From positions 28,481,792 through 28,545,791 of the forward strand of contig NC_072892.1 in the NCBI RefSeq assembly GCF_027943255.1: DNA of 64,000 bases. The letters run 5' to 3'. The stretch comes from Anastrepha obliqua. Taxonomy: Eukaryota > Arthropoda > Insecta > Diptera > Tephritidae. The translations under genes were made by a program, and so were the position numbers. The notes beneath the pieces were generated by a model. The model worked only from the letters and a program-made list of their open reading frames with translations. It did not search any database and had not been told where the DNA came from. Position 1 is the first letter of the stretch. Each line of letters starts with the position of its first letter. Below are positions 35,201 through 47,200 of this stretch, piece by piece.

Positions 35201-38200
35201 ATCGCATGTAAGTAAGTTCTGTATAAGAAATATGTGAATGTACGCTCGTTTTTTCTTGCACGAGTAAAATTTTCTATTAAGCTGAGTGACACCATTAACA
35301 TCACCAAATAAATTTATAAACCATCCCTGTCGTACAAGTAACAATCCGTCAAAATTACACCGCAATCAGATGAACGGTATATGCAGAAGTGTTTACCGGA
35401 CAGACAAAAAGGCAGCAAACATTCACACAAATACATAAAGAGTGATCAATTTAGAGGTATCGGATTTTAAACTGAAATAAAACAACGAAAATTCAAATTG
35501 ATTCGACAATCTTTATTATTTTTGTGTCGGACCATTCATGACATTTCTTTTTTAAAGATAATCCCTTTCAAATGTTTGCCGTAACTGCGACGTAATTCGG
35601 AGCAGTTCGGTCGGTCTCTCGTGAATACCTTTAGTAATGTCGACTTTCAATGCCTCAATCGAAGCTGGTTCATCCACAAAGCATTTAGACTTTACATACC
35701 CCCACAAATAAAACTCCAAAAGTGTAAAAAACACGATTTTGGGGGCCATTCCACTGGTCCGAGACGAGAGATAAATTGCGAAATAAATCCGAAACGACGA
35801 CGCAGTAAATCCATTGTTTCACGGGCTGTATGGCAAGTAGCGCTGCCTTGTTGGTACCTAATCTTGTGGAGATCACGGGCTTCAATTTCCGGCCTCAAAT
35901 AGACGTTTATCATTGCGCGATAGCGTTCACTATTCGCCATTCACTGTTTCATTGGCGCCAGCATCGCCTTTGAAGAAGTATGGATTGATGATTTCTCCAG
36001 TCCATAGGCCGCACCAAACGGTTGTTTCCAATGGGTGTGATAGCTGTTATTGAATAGCTTCGTGTTGCTCTTTAGCCCAAATACAGTAATTTTGTTTATT
36101 GACGTAGTCATTACGCCAAAAATGGGTCTCAGCGCTGAACACCGTAAGTTAGCCTGAGCGCGTGATGATTTGTAAACATTGTTGAGGCGTAAGGCTTTCC
36201 ATGATGAAATGTCAATGAATACTGAAAAAATTATGTATTTAATTTGACAATAGTCACGCGTGATCTGTCAAAAACCCTTATTGGAAAAAATACGTCCAAT
36301 CTGATCACCCTTTATTTATATTACTTTCGATGTGTTATTGATGGCTTTAATCAATTTAAAATACTGAAACTTCTAGTCTTTGATGCGAATGCTTACATTT
36401 ACATTGTTTTACAATTCCTATATTTTTACAACCGTTGGGAATCTGAATTTAAGTTTGTGAACAACAGAACCGTTATTAGAAAATGCTAAGCGATCAATAA
36501 ACACAATCGAACTCGAAAGTACAAATGAATCAATTAATTTATACGAATATATATACACATATGTTCCTAAGTATGCGTGCATATATGTATGTATGTATGT
36601 ATATGTAAATAAACCATAAAAATAACCTAAATTTTTCAAAGACAAAATTGAATGCAAGCTGTTAGCCAAGCTCTGTGGGTTCACACACAACTACCGCAGT
36701 TTAAATGATTATGATGCAAATTAGCATCGTTTGGTCAATCGAAACGTAGCCGATAATGGTGGAGTATCGCAAACTTTGGTGTCAACAAACGGTAAAATAA
36801 AATTGTTTCGTTATTGTGGAGGTTAGACTTGGAAACATTTTACATCGGCCCAAAAATTTTCGTAAACTCAAAAAAAATTCATGTTTTCTTATATATTATA
36901 TCTCTACTGAAGTATGTATTTATGCCTGTACAAATTCGAATTCAGAGTGATTTGTGATGCAAGGTGATGGCCCATACTAGGCTGTAATGAGATGCATAAA
37001 CATTCATTGGTAAACATACGAACTTATTGTACTCTGTATTGAAAAAAAGACACCGGAAAAGCGAAGCACTGGCACCAACTAGCAGAAGAACTGGCAAGTA
37101 ATTTTGCTGTTTTAAATGTTTTTTAAGTCAGTATGCATGTTGTATGTATTTTGCAGCGCTTTGTTTCCGATATAATTCTTAAGGAAAGTAAAAAATGTTC
37201 AAACCTGCTTCGAAATTCACTTGAAATACTTTTGGAGTGAAATTTAATTGATAATGCACATACATATATATGTATGTATTTTATATTTAGTTTGGGAAAA
37301 AAGAAAAACTGTTTTCCTTTAACTCCTTGTGGAGCATAGGGCGTCTGAGGGCAAAGAAATCCATTATTTTCTCTATAGACGGCTGTAGTGATACATATCT
37401 CGCAAAGTATCGACCAAACGATTTGAGGTATATTAGTAGTCTGGTCAAATACTCATTTTTTATAGATAATTAAAAAAAAAATTTTTTTAAGAAAATAAAA
37501 TGCAATCGTTTTGATTTTATAGTATGTTATTATTGACATCAAATAATATACAAAAACACTTTCTTTTTTTTTGACATATTTTTTTGTAGTAGTGTGGCAC
37601 CAAAGTAAGCATCTTAAAAAAAGATGGCATGTCAACAGGATTTTGGCTCTTTAGGACATCTGAAACGAAACTGGAACGGAACTGATTATTATTCTGTAGG
37701 CTTGTCATTCTGGCAGGTGCCACTTTCGTTCCTTTTTAGCCCTAACTTTCCATCCTACAGTCTGATTTCCACGCGAAAAACATAACTTTTTTTTCAAAAG
37801 TCCGCCATTTTGTTATTTTTCAAAAAAAAAATTCCCATTTATGCTCGTTGTTAAGGTGAAATTTCACACTAAAAAAATTTGTTTGCCTTTCTTTATTTGT
37901 TCCATTCAGTTGTGATTTACAGGGTGTTAACAATGAAAGTCAACAAAGAGAAAATTCCATACATTTGACCGTTTTTCTTTGATACAGGTATATACGAAAA
38001 TGCAAGTCCGGGTGCTGAAATTGTGAATGGTGTCGATACTGTAATAGTTAAGATGGCAAGAGTACCCCAGGTACGCTACTGTAATAGTTAACTACGTGCA
38101 ATTTTGGTTTCGCCCATTCCGGCCAGGCCCTTTCTATGTTGAAGAAAATGTCGATAAAATCACAGAAGTTGACCGGCTTGTTAGTAGTCCTTGCATCGCC

Positions 38201-41200
38201 CTGGAAATAAAAATCGACCATAAAACAGTTTTAAATCATTTGCGCAAAACTTTTATTTTTTTAATTTTTATTATTTAATAATAATGGATTTCTATTATCC
38301 CATATATTAGATATGTAGGCTACGGTTATTGCAACTCTCCATGACGATATAGCCGGGGGCCCACTTAGATCTGAAAGTACATTGTGATACCACTTACTTA
38401 ATCTGAAGTCCTCTTTATCTAGGGTTAGAGCAGATTTTGCTCTGTTGGCATTGATGTTCAAAAATTTTTTGGAGTGGTTAAGGGCGCTTGTGCCATTCCA
38501 GTGTTCCCTGATTTTTGTTTGGATTCTTTTTTTGGTTTCCTTTTTTAGATTATTTTTGTTAAAGCCGAAAAATGGCCCCTTTTTGGCATAAAAGTCTGCC
38601 AAGTCTCGTTTCCTTCGTGTCCCTCATGCCCTGGTACCCAAATCAGGGAGACCTGATTATGAGCTACCAGTTTATTGAGTGCCTTACTACACTCTATTAG
38701 GACTATTTTTACTTTCTTGAACCCTCTTTTGGATATGATTTCCACTGTTTCCATTATGGCGAAGAGGTGATACCACTTAAGTTTTAAGCTTACAATGTGA
38801 AAGTTTGAATAATAGATCGAACAGCTTCAAATATATTTGGGCACAAGTCTACACCTTGAATTCCTAATGTGGGCAAAATTATTGTATATTAGTTTGATTT
38901 GACAGTTTTGACGTTAAATGGATAGTAAAATCGGAAAGTTTTGTGAGGAACATTGAAGCCAATCTGTTCAAGAGCTTCGGGGCAATCAACAGAATCACAA
39001 ATAGCATAAAAAAACATCAAAGGGTGAAGGGTACGTCTATTGGCAAGAGACCCCAGATTTATTAGCATGCACCGAGCGCTGTAGGGTGGTAGTAGTTGAC
39101 CAATTTAAGATCAGTTCTTCTCCTAGCCAGCTCGTTCGCGATGCATTTCCAGGAATGTCCTTGTGTCGAGGAACCCAGAAAACGTCCATGGCGCGCCACT
39201 TAGTCGCTTACTTAGAATAGCTGTATTTCAATTGCTCCTTTTGTAGAGTAGATATGTAGTGATTGTTGGCTATGCTGATTTCCAGACCCACAACGCAGCC
39301 TCTTGCTTACATATCGCACCCTAAATACAAAAGGGCCACAACTCAAAATTTTCCACACTCGGGCTTGACTTGTTTACAGTAGCACAGAAAACAAACTATG
39401 CGACATATCACGCTGAAATTTGCCATGTAAGCTTATAACAGTCCTACCAAAGAACAAAAAAAAATTATTTTTTCCATATGTCATCCGCGGAGCGTTTTAT
39501 TGATAACGTCTCGTTCATATTTGAGCAGAAGTACATTTTGAGTTGTGACGCTTTTGTATTTAGGGTGCGATATATGTATGTATAAGACGTCCTCTATTCG
39601 CCACTTCGCTTGACGAAAAATTTGCACTTGAAAGCAACAACAATGTTTCGAATATGATTCGCAACTAGCGAGTAAGGTTATACCACATAATACTGATATA
39701 AATCACTATTTTCAATGCTGCCTGGTCTCTCTTCAAATATATTATTTGGCAATTTTCATTTGAATGCGTTCATACAGATACAATTTTCGGGCATAGTAAA
39801 TTGAAAACTTTGAAGTTGTTTTCCTCGAATTTAGATTTTACGAATTATGACATAGTAAATGAGTTTATTTTTACGTATTTCTGTTAATATACCAGCTTGA
39901 TCAAAAAGTTCCCGGAATATATTCAGAAAATTCAAAATAAAAGTTTATTCCTCAAAAGTACTGCCTTCAAAGTTTTCCCCATCAAGTGCAATGCACTATG
40001 CTAGCGTTTGATCCACCTTTCGAAACATTTGTGGAACTCTATTTTCGATATAACCATCAGAGCCGTCTTCAATTTTTCATCACTTCCTTTCGGCTGCTAA
40101 AACGCACTCCCCGTAGTAGTTTTGTGACTCAAGGTCAAAAATTTATGGACATTGATTTCACTGTGCGCCTATGCGTGATTATGGTACAAAATCAACGCGT
40201 TGTTTTCCCACAAATCGTTTCCTTTTTTGGCGAATTGCGAGTTGCGTCTAATAACGCCCAAGTAATAATCCTCAATCTCAAGTGATCGGCCGCCGTAGTC
40301 GAATAGGTGGATGCGTGATTACCATTCGGAACTCAGTGAGAACGTAAGTTCGAATCGCGGTGAAAGACCAAAATGAAGAAATAGTTGTTTCTAATAGCGG
40401 TCGCCCTCGGCAGGCAATGGGAAACCTGCGAGTGTCTTTCTGCCATGAAAAAGCTCCTCCTAAAAAATATCTGCCGTTCGGAGTCGACTTGAAACTGTAG
40501 GTCCCTCCATTTGTGGACAACATCAAGACGCACACCAGAAATAGGAGGAGGAGCTCGCTCAAGTCCCCAAAAAGGGTGGACGCGCCAAATATATAATATA
40601 TATATTTCGCAGTGTACAATACCATTGTAATCCATAAAAACCATCAGCAACGCTTTCTTTTTTGACTTAAAGCGTCTGGGTGTTTTCTGACGTCTTGGTT
40701 CATTCGGACCTCACCACTCACTCGCTTTACATATGGATGGTGTGTCGTACTCATAAATCCACATCTCGTCTTCAATAAAAATGCGTTTGATGAATGTTGA
40801 TGTTTGGTCGGATTCAACCTTGGAAATTATATCTTTTTTTCGATCGATATTAAGCCGATCCCTTTCTTACATGAAATTCAGGTCCTTTAGGACCAACTTT
40901 GCGGCAAAACGGCGCGAACTCAAATCATTAACTACAATATCCTAAAGGATAAGGAAAGTCCCCTGCCAGATCTCTGATTTTTAATTTGATCAACTTCTCG
41001 TTCATTTTTTTTTTGATGTTTTCATCAGTGTTTGATGTCGACGATCTGCTACTACGTTCGTCATTCTCGACGAACTCACGATCTCTTCTGAAGCATTCGT
41101 GCCACTCGTAAACGGCTGCTTTCTTTAGAGTAACATTACCGGAACAGTTTTCCAACATTTCTACGGTTTTTCGTATCACTGCATATATTTTTAACCCAAA

Positions 41201-44200
41201 ATTTAATACAAAAAATGGTTGCAAATTCAAATACATTTTTGAAATCGAAAACATTTGCAGAGGTAAATTTACTCAAGCCGCGTAACTTTTACAAATATCA
41301 AGCAATGCCGATACAATTTTGGTAGGAATGTTAATCATAGATGTAGTAACCTAACAAAAACAAAACAAAAACCGAGCTGAAATCAGTTGACTTAGTGTCA
41401 CTTGGCGTTTGGGTTAGGTTAGGTAAGCCTCTTGGCGTTAGTGTCACTTGGCGTTTGTTCCGGGAACTTTTTGATCAAGGTGGTATTTCGAGGTTTATTC
41501 TCGCCTTTCCAAATGGTCTTGGTTTTTATTCTTGCAATTTGCTTTGAATATTGGTATACTTTTATGGATTGATTACGGAATTGAGTAGAGGAATATAAGA
41601 ATCGGGAAGGGATCACTGCCGAATATGTCGAATTCTACAATAGTTCACAGTTAATTTTCTAGAATTCGAGCGAGGGTATGAGAGGTCGATATGGCTTATC
41701 AAATCATGCGCCCCACGTTTTTCATTTCAACTGTCATATTTCTATGAGTCTAAGATACATTTTTCTATCTTTTAATTCATTTATAATAGAAACACAGTAT
41801 TTTTTTTAGTTTTATTTATATGCTTTTATATTAGATACTGTGGAAAAATTGTTTACTGCAACAATATTTAAATACTTCAACTTTATTATTAATTATGCTT
41901 GTATTTTTTCGCTCTTAAGGTCCGTCTTCAGCAAACGGCTGGATGACACAAGAGGATCACATCGAACTCGTTCCATAATTATGTACGGCCGCAGTGAATT
42001 GGCAAGCACAGTGCAGAGCTCTCGATCGATCACCAACTTACTGCAGGAGTCTACCAATGCCACAAGGAAACTTACAACTTGCACCAAGAAAGATGTACAA
42101 CGCATCAGTAACAGTGTTCAGGAGCAAATCGAACAGCTCTTCACAGACGTAGCTAAAGATGCCACAAGCAGCTTTGCAGTTATATACTTGGGCTCCTTAC
42201 CTTTAAAAGATAAAGTGACTAGCCTGCAAGGTCTGCAAAAGCCTCTTCGTGAACTGTATCTAAAGGAGTCGCATACTACGGTAAATTCTAATGCGCAACT
42301 AAATTCAAATATATGCGAATATTTCGAAACTTATTTTTTCATATGTAATTGAGAAACAGATCCCTGGGTTTCTGGAAATTTGTACAACAGGATTAAGAGT
42401 TAAAAGTCAAAATACCAACACTAAAAATGACGAAAGCATTACTCCCTTCCACAATATTGCCGTGTGGTCGGCTGTAAAGTTTGTAGTCTCAGATACTGAT
42501 GGCGGTGCGGCCTTTTTACCACTGATCACTGATCCCGAAAATATAAATAAGACTTCATTATTTCGCCCTTTCTGGTAAGTTAATAAACAAAAAATCTAAA
42601 TCTTATCTAAAATTTAACCTTTCCAATGATGCCATAGTGGATATGAGAAAAGCCAAGTACCAAGTAGCGGGCACGCTCCAATTTTCACGGTAGTAATGCG
42701 ATCTGCAGGCTTACCAAGAGTTCTAAAATGTCATGCTTTTATATGTAAAAGTACCGAAGATGCAATTGTTATTGCTGCCACATTGTATCAGAGCTTAATG
42801 GCACATGTAAACTCAAGCTCATACCGCAGCACTAAAAGACGCACGCCACGCAACCAAAATGGCGTTAGTTGTATTAGTATTGCCAGTAGTTCAGTACGGA
42901 CGGGCTCAAACTGCCTATCACATTCCCAGGCTCTATCCAATGGACGCAAAAGTTCTTTGCGTAGTTCAAGTGAGAGCTTCGGAGCAGACGGGACAACACC
43001 TACTCGCACGGGGCGGAAGAAGCGTAGTTCAAATACCACACTAACTTCTAGCAATAACATTATTAACGAGGCGGAAACTACTACAGAAGAACGCAAACGG
43101 AAATCTCATAAAAATAAGCGCGCACCCCCTATTCCAAACGGCACACACTCAGCTAATTCCGTGTGCCACCAGAGTGTTCGAAGTACCATTGGACTCAAAG
43201 AAACTATTTGTGATAGCTGTGGAGGTAATGCAAGTTTGTGAAATATTGAGGCAGTGTTTACAAAGTTTTAGAGATTTTAGGTGGCGGACACTTACCAGTT
43301 GCGAACTCAACGGGCGAAAACTCAAACAGTGGTCTGCGTAGCGAAACTAATGGAGATATATTAACACGAGTAGCAATACCTCGATCCGGTAGCTTCCTCA
43401 ATACGGGAGGACTTACGCGGTATAAATCTAGAGCTGCGCGTCGTCATTCGGGAAAAATAGGCGGAGGTGGTGGGTGAGTATTTACTAAACTTGCTAGTTT
43501 AGGTGCAATATTATTCATATAACCTATAAGAGAACTCGAGCAGTATTTTTCGTGGATTTAAGAAAATGTAATCCAGCTCCGTTGTAATTGGTATTTGTTT
43601 CGATATCTCAATTAATTGACGGCGGTCGCCATAGCCGAATGGGTTGGTGGTAGTCACACACATTCGGAATTGTGTAGGTTCGAAACTCCGAGCATGAAAC
43701 AGCAAAATTGTAGAAAAAGATGTTTCTAATAGAGGTCGCCCCTCGGCCGGCAATGGCAAACCTCCGAGTACATTTCTGCCATGGAAAAACTCCTCATATA
43801 AAACCATTTGTCATTCAGGAGCTCGGTCAAACACCTAACAGACGCCAATTACTTATTTTTTTATTTTACAAGCCCATATACCATTAACAGAAAGCCCAAA
43901 TTAAATTGTATTAAAATGGGTTATGTGAAGCTCAGCCCAGACCAGCCGGAAATTTATTTATTATTAATCAACAACAGAAGGCTTATCGACCTAAGATAGA
44001 TAGATATAAATGCAGTCCTTATGGCAAGAGTCTTATAACTTCTGAAAGGAAATTTAGAGTAAGAAACATCAAAGTCTGAGGAAGAAGAATAAGCATTAAA
44101 TTGAGCTAGTCTTCTTCTAAGGGGGGCATTCCTTCCATAAACAAGTTTAGCAAAACTCACAGAAACCAATTCATTAAAACGGAAAATGCGTGATGGAACA

Positions 44201-47200
44201 TGAAAATGAATTTTATTGAGCATATATTCACCGACAATCTATTGAGTCCGCACAAATATCAAAGACAAAATACATAGAAAACAGAACACGCCTAGACTCT
44301 GAGATTTATTAATAAGCAACGATAGTGAAAAGACGGAATGAAATTAACGAATTTCATCGAGAGCAAAGCAAAACGCACAAAAGCTCTCTGAACGGACTTT
44401 AATCTCTTAATATATGAGTAGACTGCATGAAACGGTCTCCAAACGAACACCGCATATTCTAACAATTACAACAGTTTAAAAATTGAGGGATCAGAAAACA
44501 AAGAACTATTTGGATGAATAAAGATTAACATTGCGAGCGATTTAGAAATAATATATTGGGTAATATATAAGTTCATAGCGTTTTTACCGAAGACTTTTAT
44601 TTAAACAACAAACAATAATTAAATCAATAAGTTAGTCAATTATATATTCACCGTTGTTTACAACCTCTTCCCACCTCTCGATCAATTTGTTGATGGCCTT
44701 CGGCCAAAAATTACCTGGTTTGGTGTCAAAGAAGTTGTTGAACCAGTTTTCAAGGACATCTTTGTTATCCGAGGTGACGCCCTTCATATGGTTTAACAGG
44801 GAGCGGAAAAGATGATAATCGGTCGGTGCAAGGTCCGGAGAATACGGCGGATGCTGAAGGACCTCCCGTTCGAGCTCTTGGAGTGAGGCTTTGCCGACTT
44901 GTGCAACATGGAACCTGGCGTTGTCGTGGGGGAGTATGTTTTTACTATGTCGATCAAGTGTTTTCAGTCGAACAGCCGACGTAGCTGGGCAATGTAGAGC
45001 TCCTTGTTGACAGTGGCATTCTTTTCGAGCATTTCCCAGTGCACCATTCCTTCTCAGTCCTACCAAACACATATCATGATCGTCTGAATTGACTCTCGGC
45101 TTCAGCATATCTCCTGGAGCTACCCACTCCTTTCTTTGCTTCATATTGATGTATAGCCACCATTTCTCATCTCCCATGACGATTCGGTACAAAAAGCGCT
45201 GTTTTTGACTGCGTGTTGCTCGATGGCGAGCGAGATGCTGAGAAGCAATTTGAAGTCGACTTTCTTTATTTTTTTCGTTGAGGTCGCGAGGCTCCCAGGC
45301 TCAAAATTTTTCAATAAATCCCATCGCAGTTAATTTTTTCCGCTATTATTCTCGTTCAAAAGTGATTTGAGACGTTCTTCATAGAATTCAGAAAGCCTTC
45401 CACTGCGGGACGTGCCATAGACATCAAATTTGTCATTTCTGAACTTTTCAAACTATTTCCATGCTGTAGACTCGCCTATGACACCTTCTTCATACACGTC
45501 GCATATGTCTCGGGCTACTTCGACAGCTTTTTGACCTCGATGAAAAGCAAAGAAGAGCTGTAGGTCACTCCATTTGTGCAACAACATCAAGACGTGCACC
45601 ACAAATAGAGGTAGGAGGAGCTTGGCCGAACACCTAGCAGAAGTGTACGCGCCAATTATTTTTTTTTTTTGTATAAGTTTCCCCAGAATTATGCCCTTCC
45701 TTTACCTGTTATTTGTATTAGTGTTTTATCTTTCATTTAATAAGTTACTTATTTCATAAACTTCTTATGGTAGTAAAAGATTTTCAGCATTTTTTATGTT
45801 ATACAACCTGAAAGTAAACATAATGTCAGCTTTTTTTCCATCACCTATTCTTTGCGAAAAAAAAAGAATTTGCATTTTCCATTTTATTTATAAGTCCTCC
45901 GCAATCTGACCTTTTATGGGGTAGATTTCATAAGCGATTCCCTCAGTATTCGAATTGTTTGAATTGTATTTCTAGTTCACCACTTGGTTTCAGCGAACTG
46001 TTTAATGAATTCCGCTTACATGAAAACCTTCACTCACTGGACGAAATTCTTTATGCCATAATTGACGCCGATGGAATGTCATTCAACGATCTAAAACCAA
46101 TTTACAAGGAATTCCTTCTCAAGTTGGCGGTTACTTTAACGAAAGATGAGCTCTTCCAAAGATCAAAAAATATTATGCGTCGACAAAGAAAAAAGAAGCG
46201 ACAAAGCAACGCTTCGATTCCACAGGTAATTAAAATTTTTAAATTATTTTTAAATTACTATTAAATACTATCAGATAATAGCAAATATGTACAAATATTG
46301 TCAGGCATTTCATTATACATACATAAATTTCAATTTGTTTTGTGCTCAAATATGTATTTCAGAAAAAGTCCAAAACTTTGATTTTTGGTACAAAGAGCTT
46401 GAAGAAGGTTTTTCACCTGGGCCAATTCAGATCGTGTCGTGGTAAGCCAGTAAAACTACCCCGAAGTAAGAAAGCCGAAGACCAAAATCGCTTTCCGCAT
46501 GAAGCTCAAACAAACAAGCCTTCTGTACTTGGGCGTCCGCATGACCAGCAACAAGCACGGATAGCAACCAGCGGATCTGACGTGTCGTTGGTGCGCAACG
46601 ACAACACCCTTCGAGGTTTGAATAGAAACAGCAGCAGCGGGTACGTAGCCGATACTACAAGTTACTTGTCAGATTACAATGATTGCAATTGCAGCTACGT
46701 CTCTTGTTCTGAATGCAGCTATGATTCAGAAGCATGCACGTGCAGTTCAGCCGACAGATGTTATTGCAGTCTTCGAGCAGATCACATTAACAGCAGGCTG
46801 CGTCGCAAAAATGAGCGTAACATTGTTCCAGCAAAGAGCTCAACCGACATCTACAGGCAAAACAAAAGCAGCGCATCTGGTAATAAAATGAATCGAGATT
46901 CACTGATCTCGTGTAATTCGGATGAAAAATGTTATTGTTCTATGGTTGAGGAAGAGAGCCCGATAGTTGTCTCCGGTAGTGATTTCGGAAACACCCAATC
47001 GGATACCACCTGGTGTGACACCGATAGTTGTGTTAGCGCCAGCAAATGTTATTGCCAACCTAAGCCACATCAAGCAAGCGCTGCTGGTGGAACAGCTGCA
47101 GAAAAATTAGCCTTGGACTACGAGCTCTTTACGATCAGTGGTAACAGCAAGTCAGTGCAGCCGCATGAAGCTCTAAGCGTTAAGAAGAGTTTAGAAGCAG

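Noticed and set aside
41840..41919. Coding sequence upstream of exon 2
   Set aside because: It starts from GTG and reads a Phe/Ile/Tyr-rich stretch over an intron pyrimidine tract. The acceptor at 41919 and matching phase with exon 1 make it intronic.
42788..43096. Minus-strand ORF opposite PID exon 4
   Set aside because: A shadow of the Ser/Arg-rich coding exon; the + frame has splice support and domain content.
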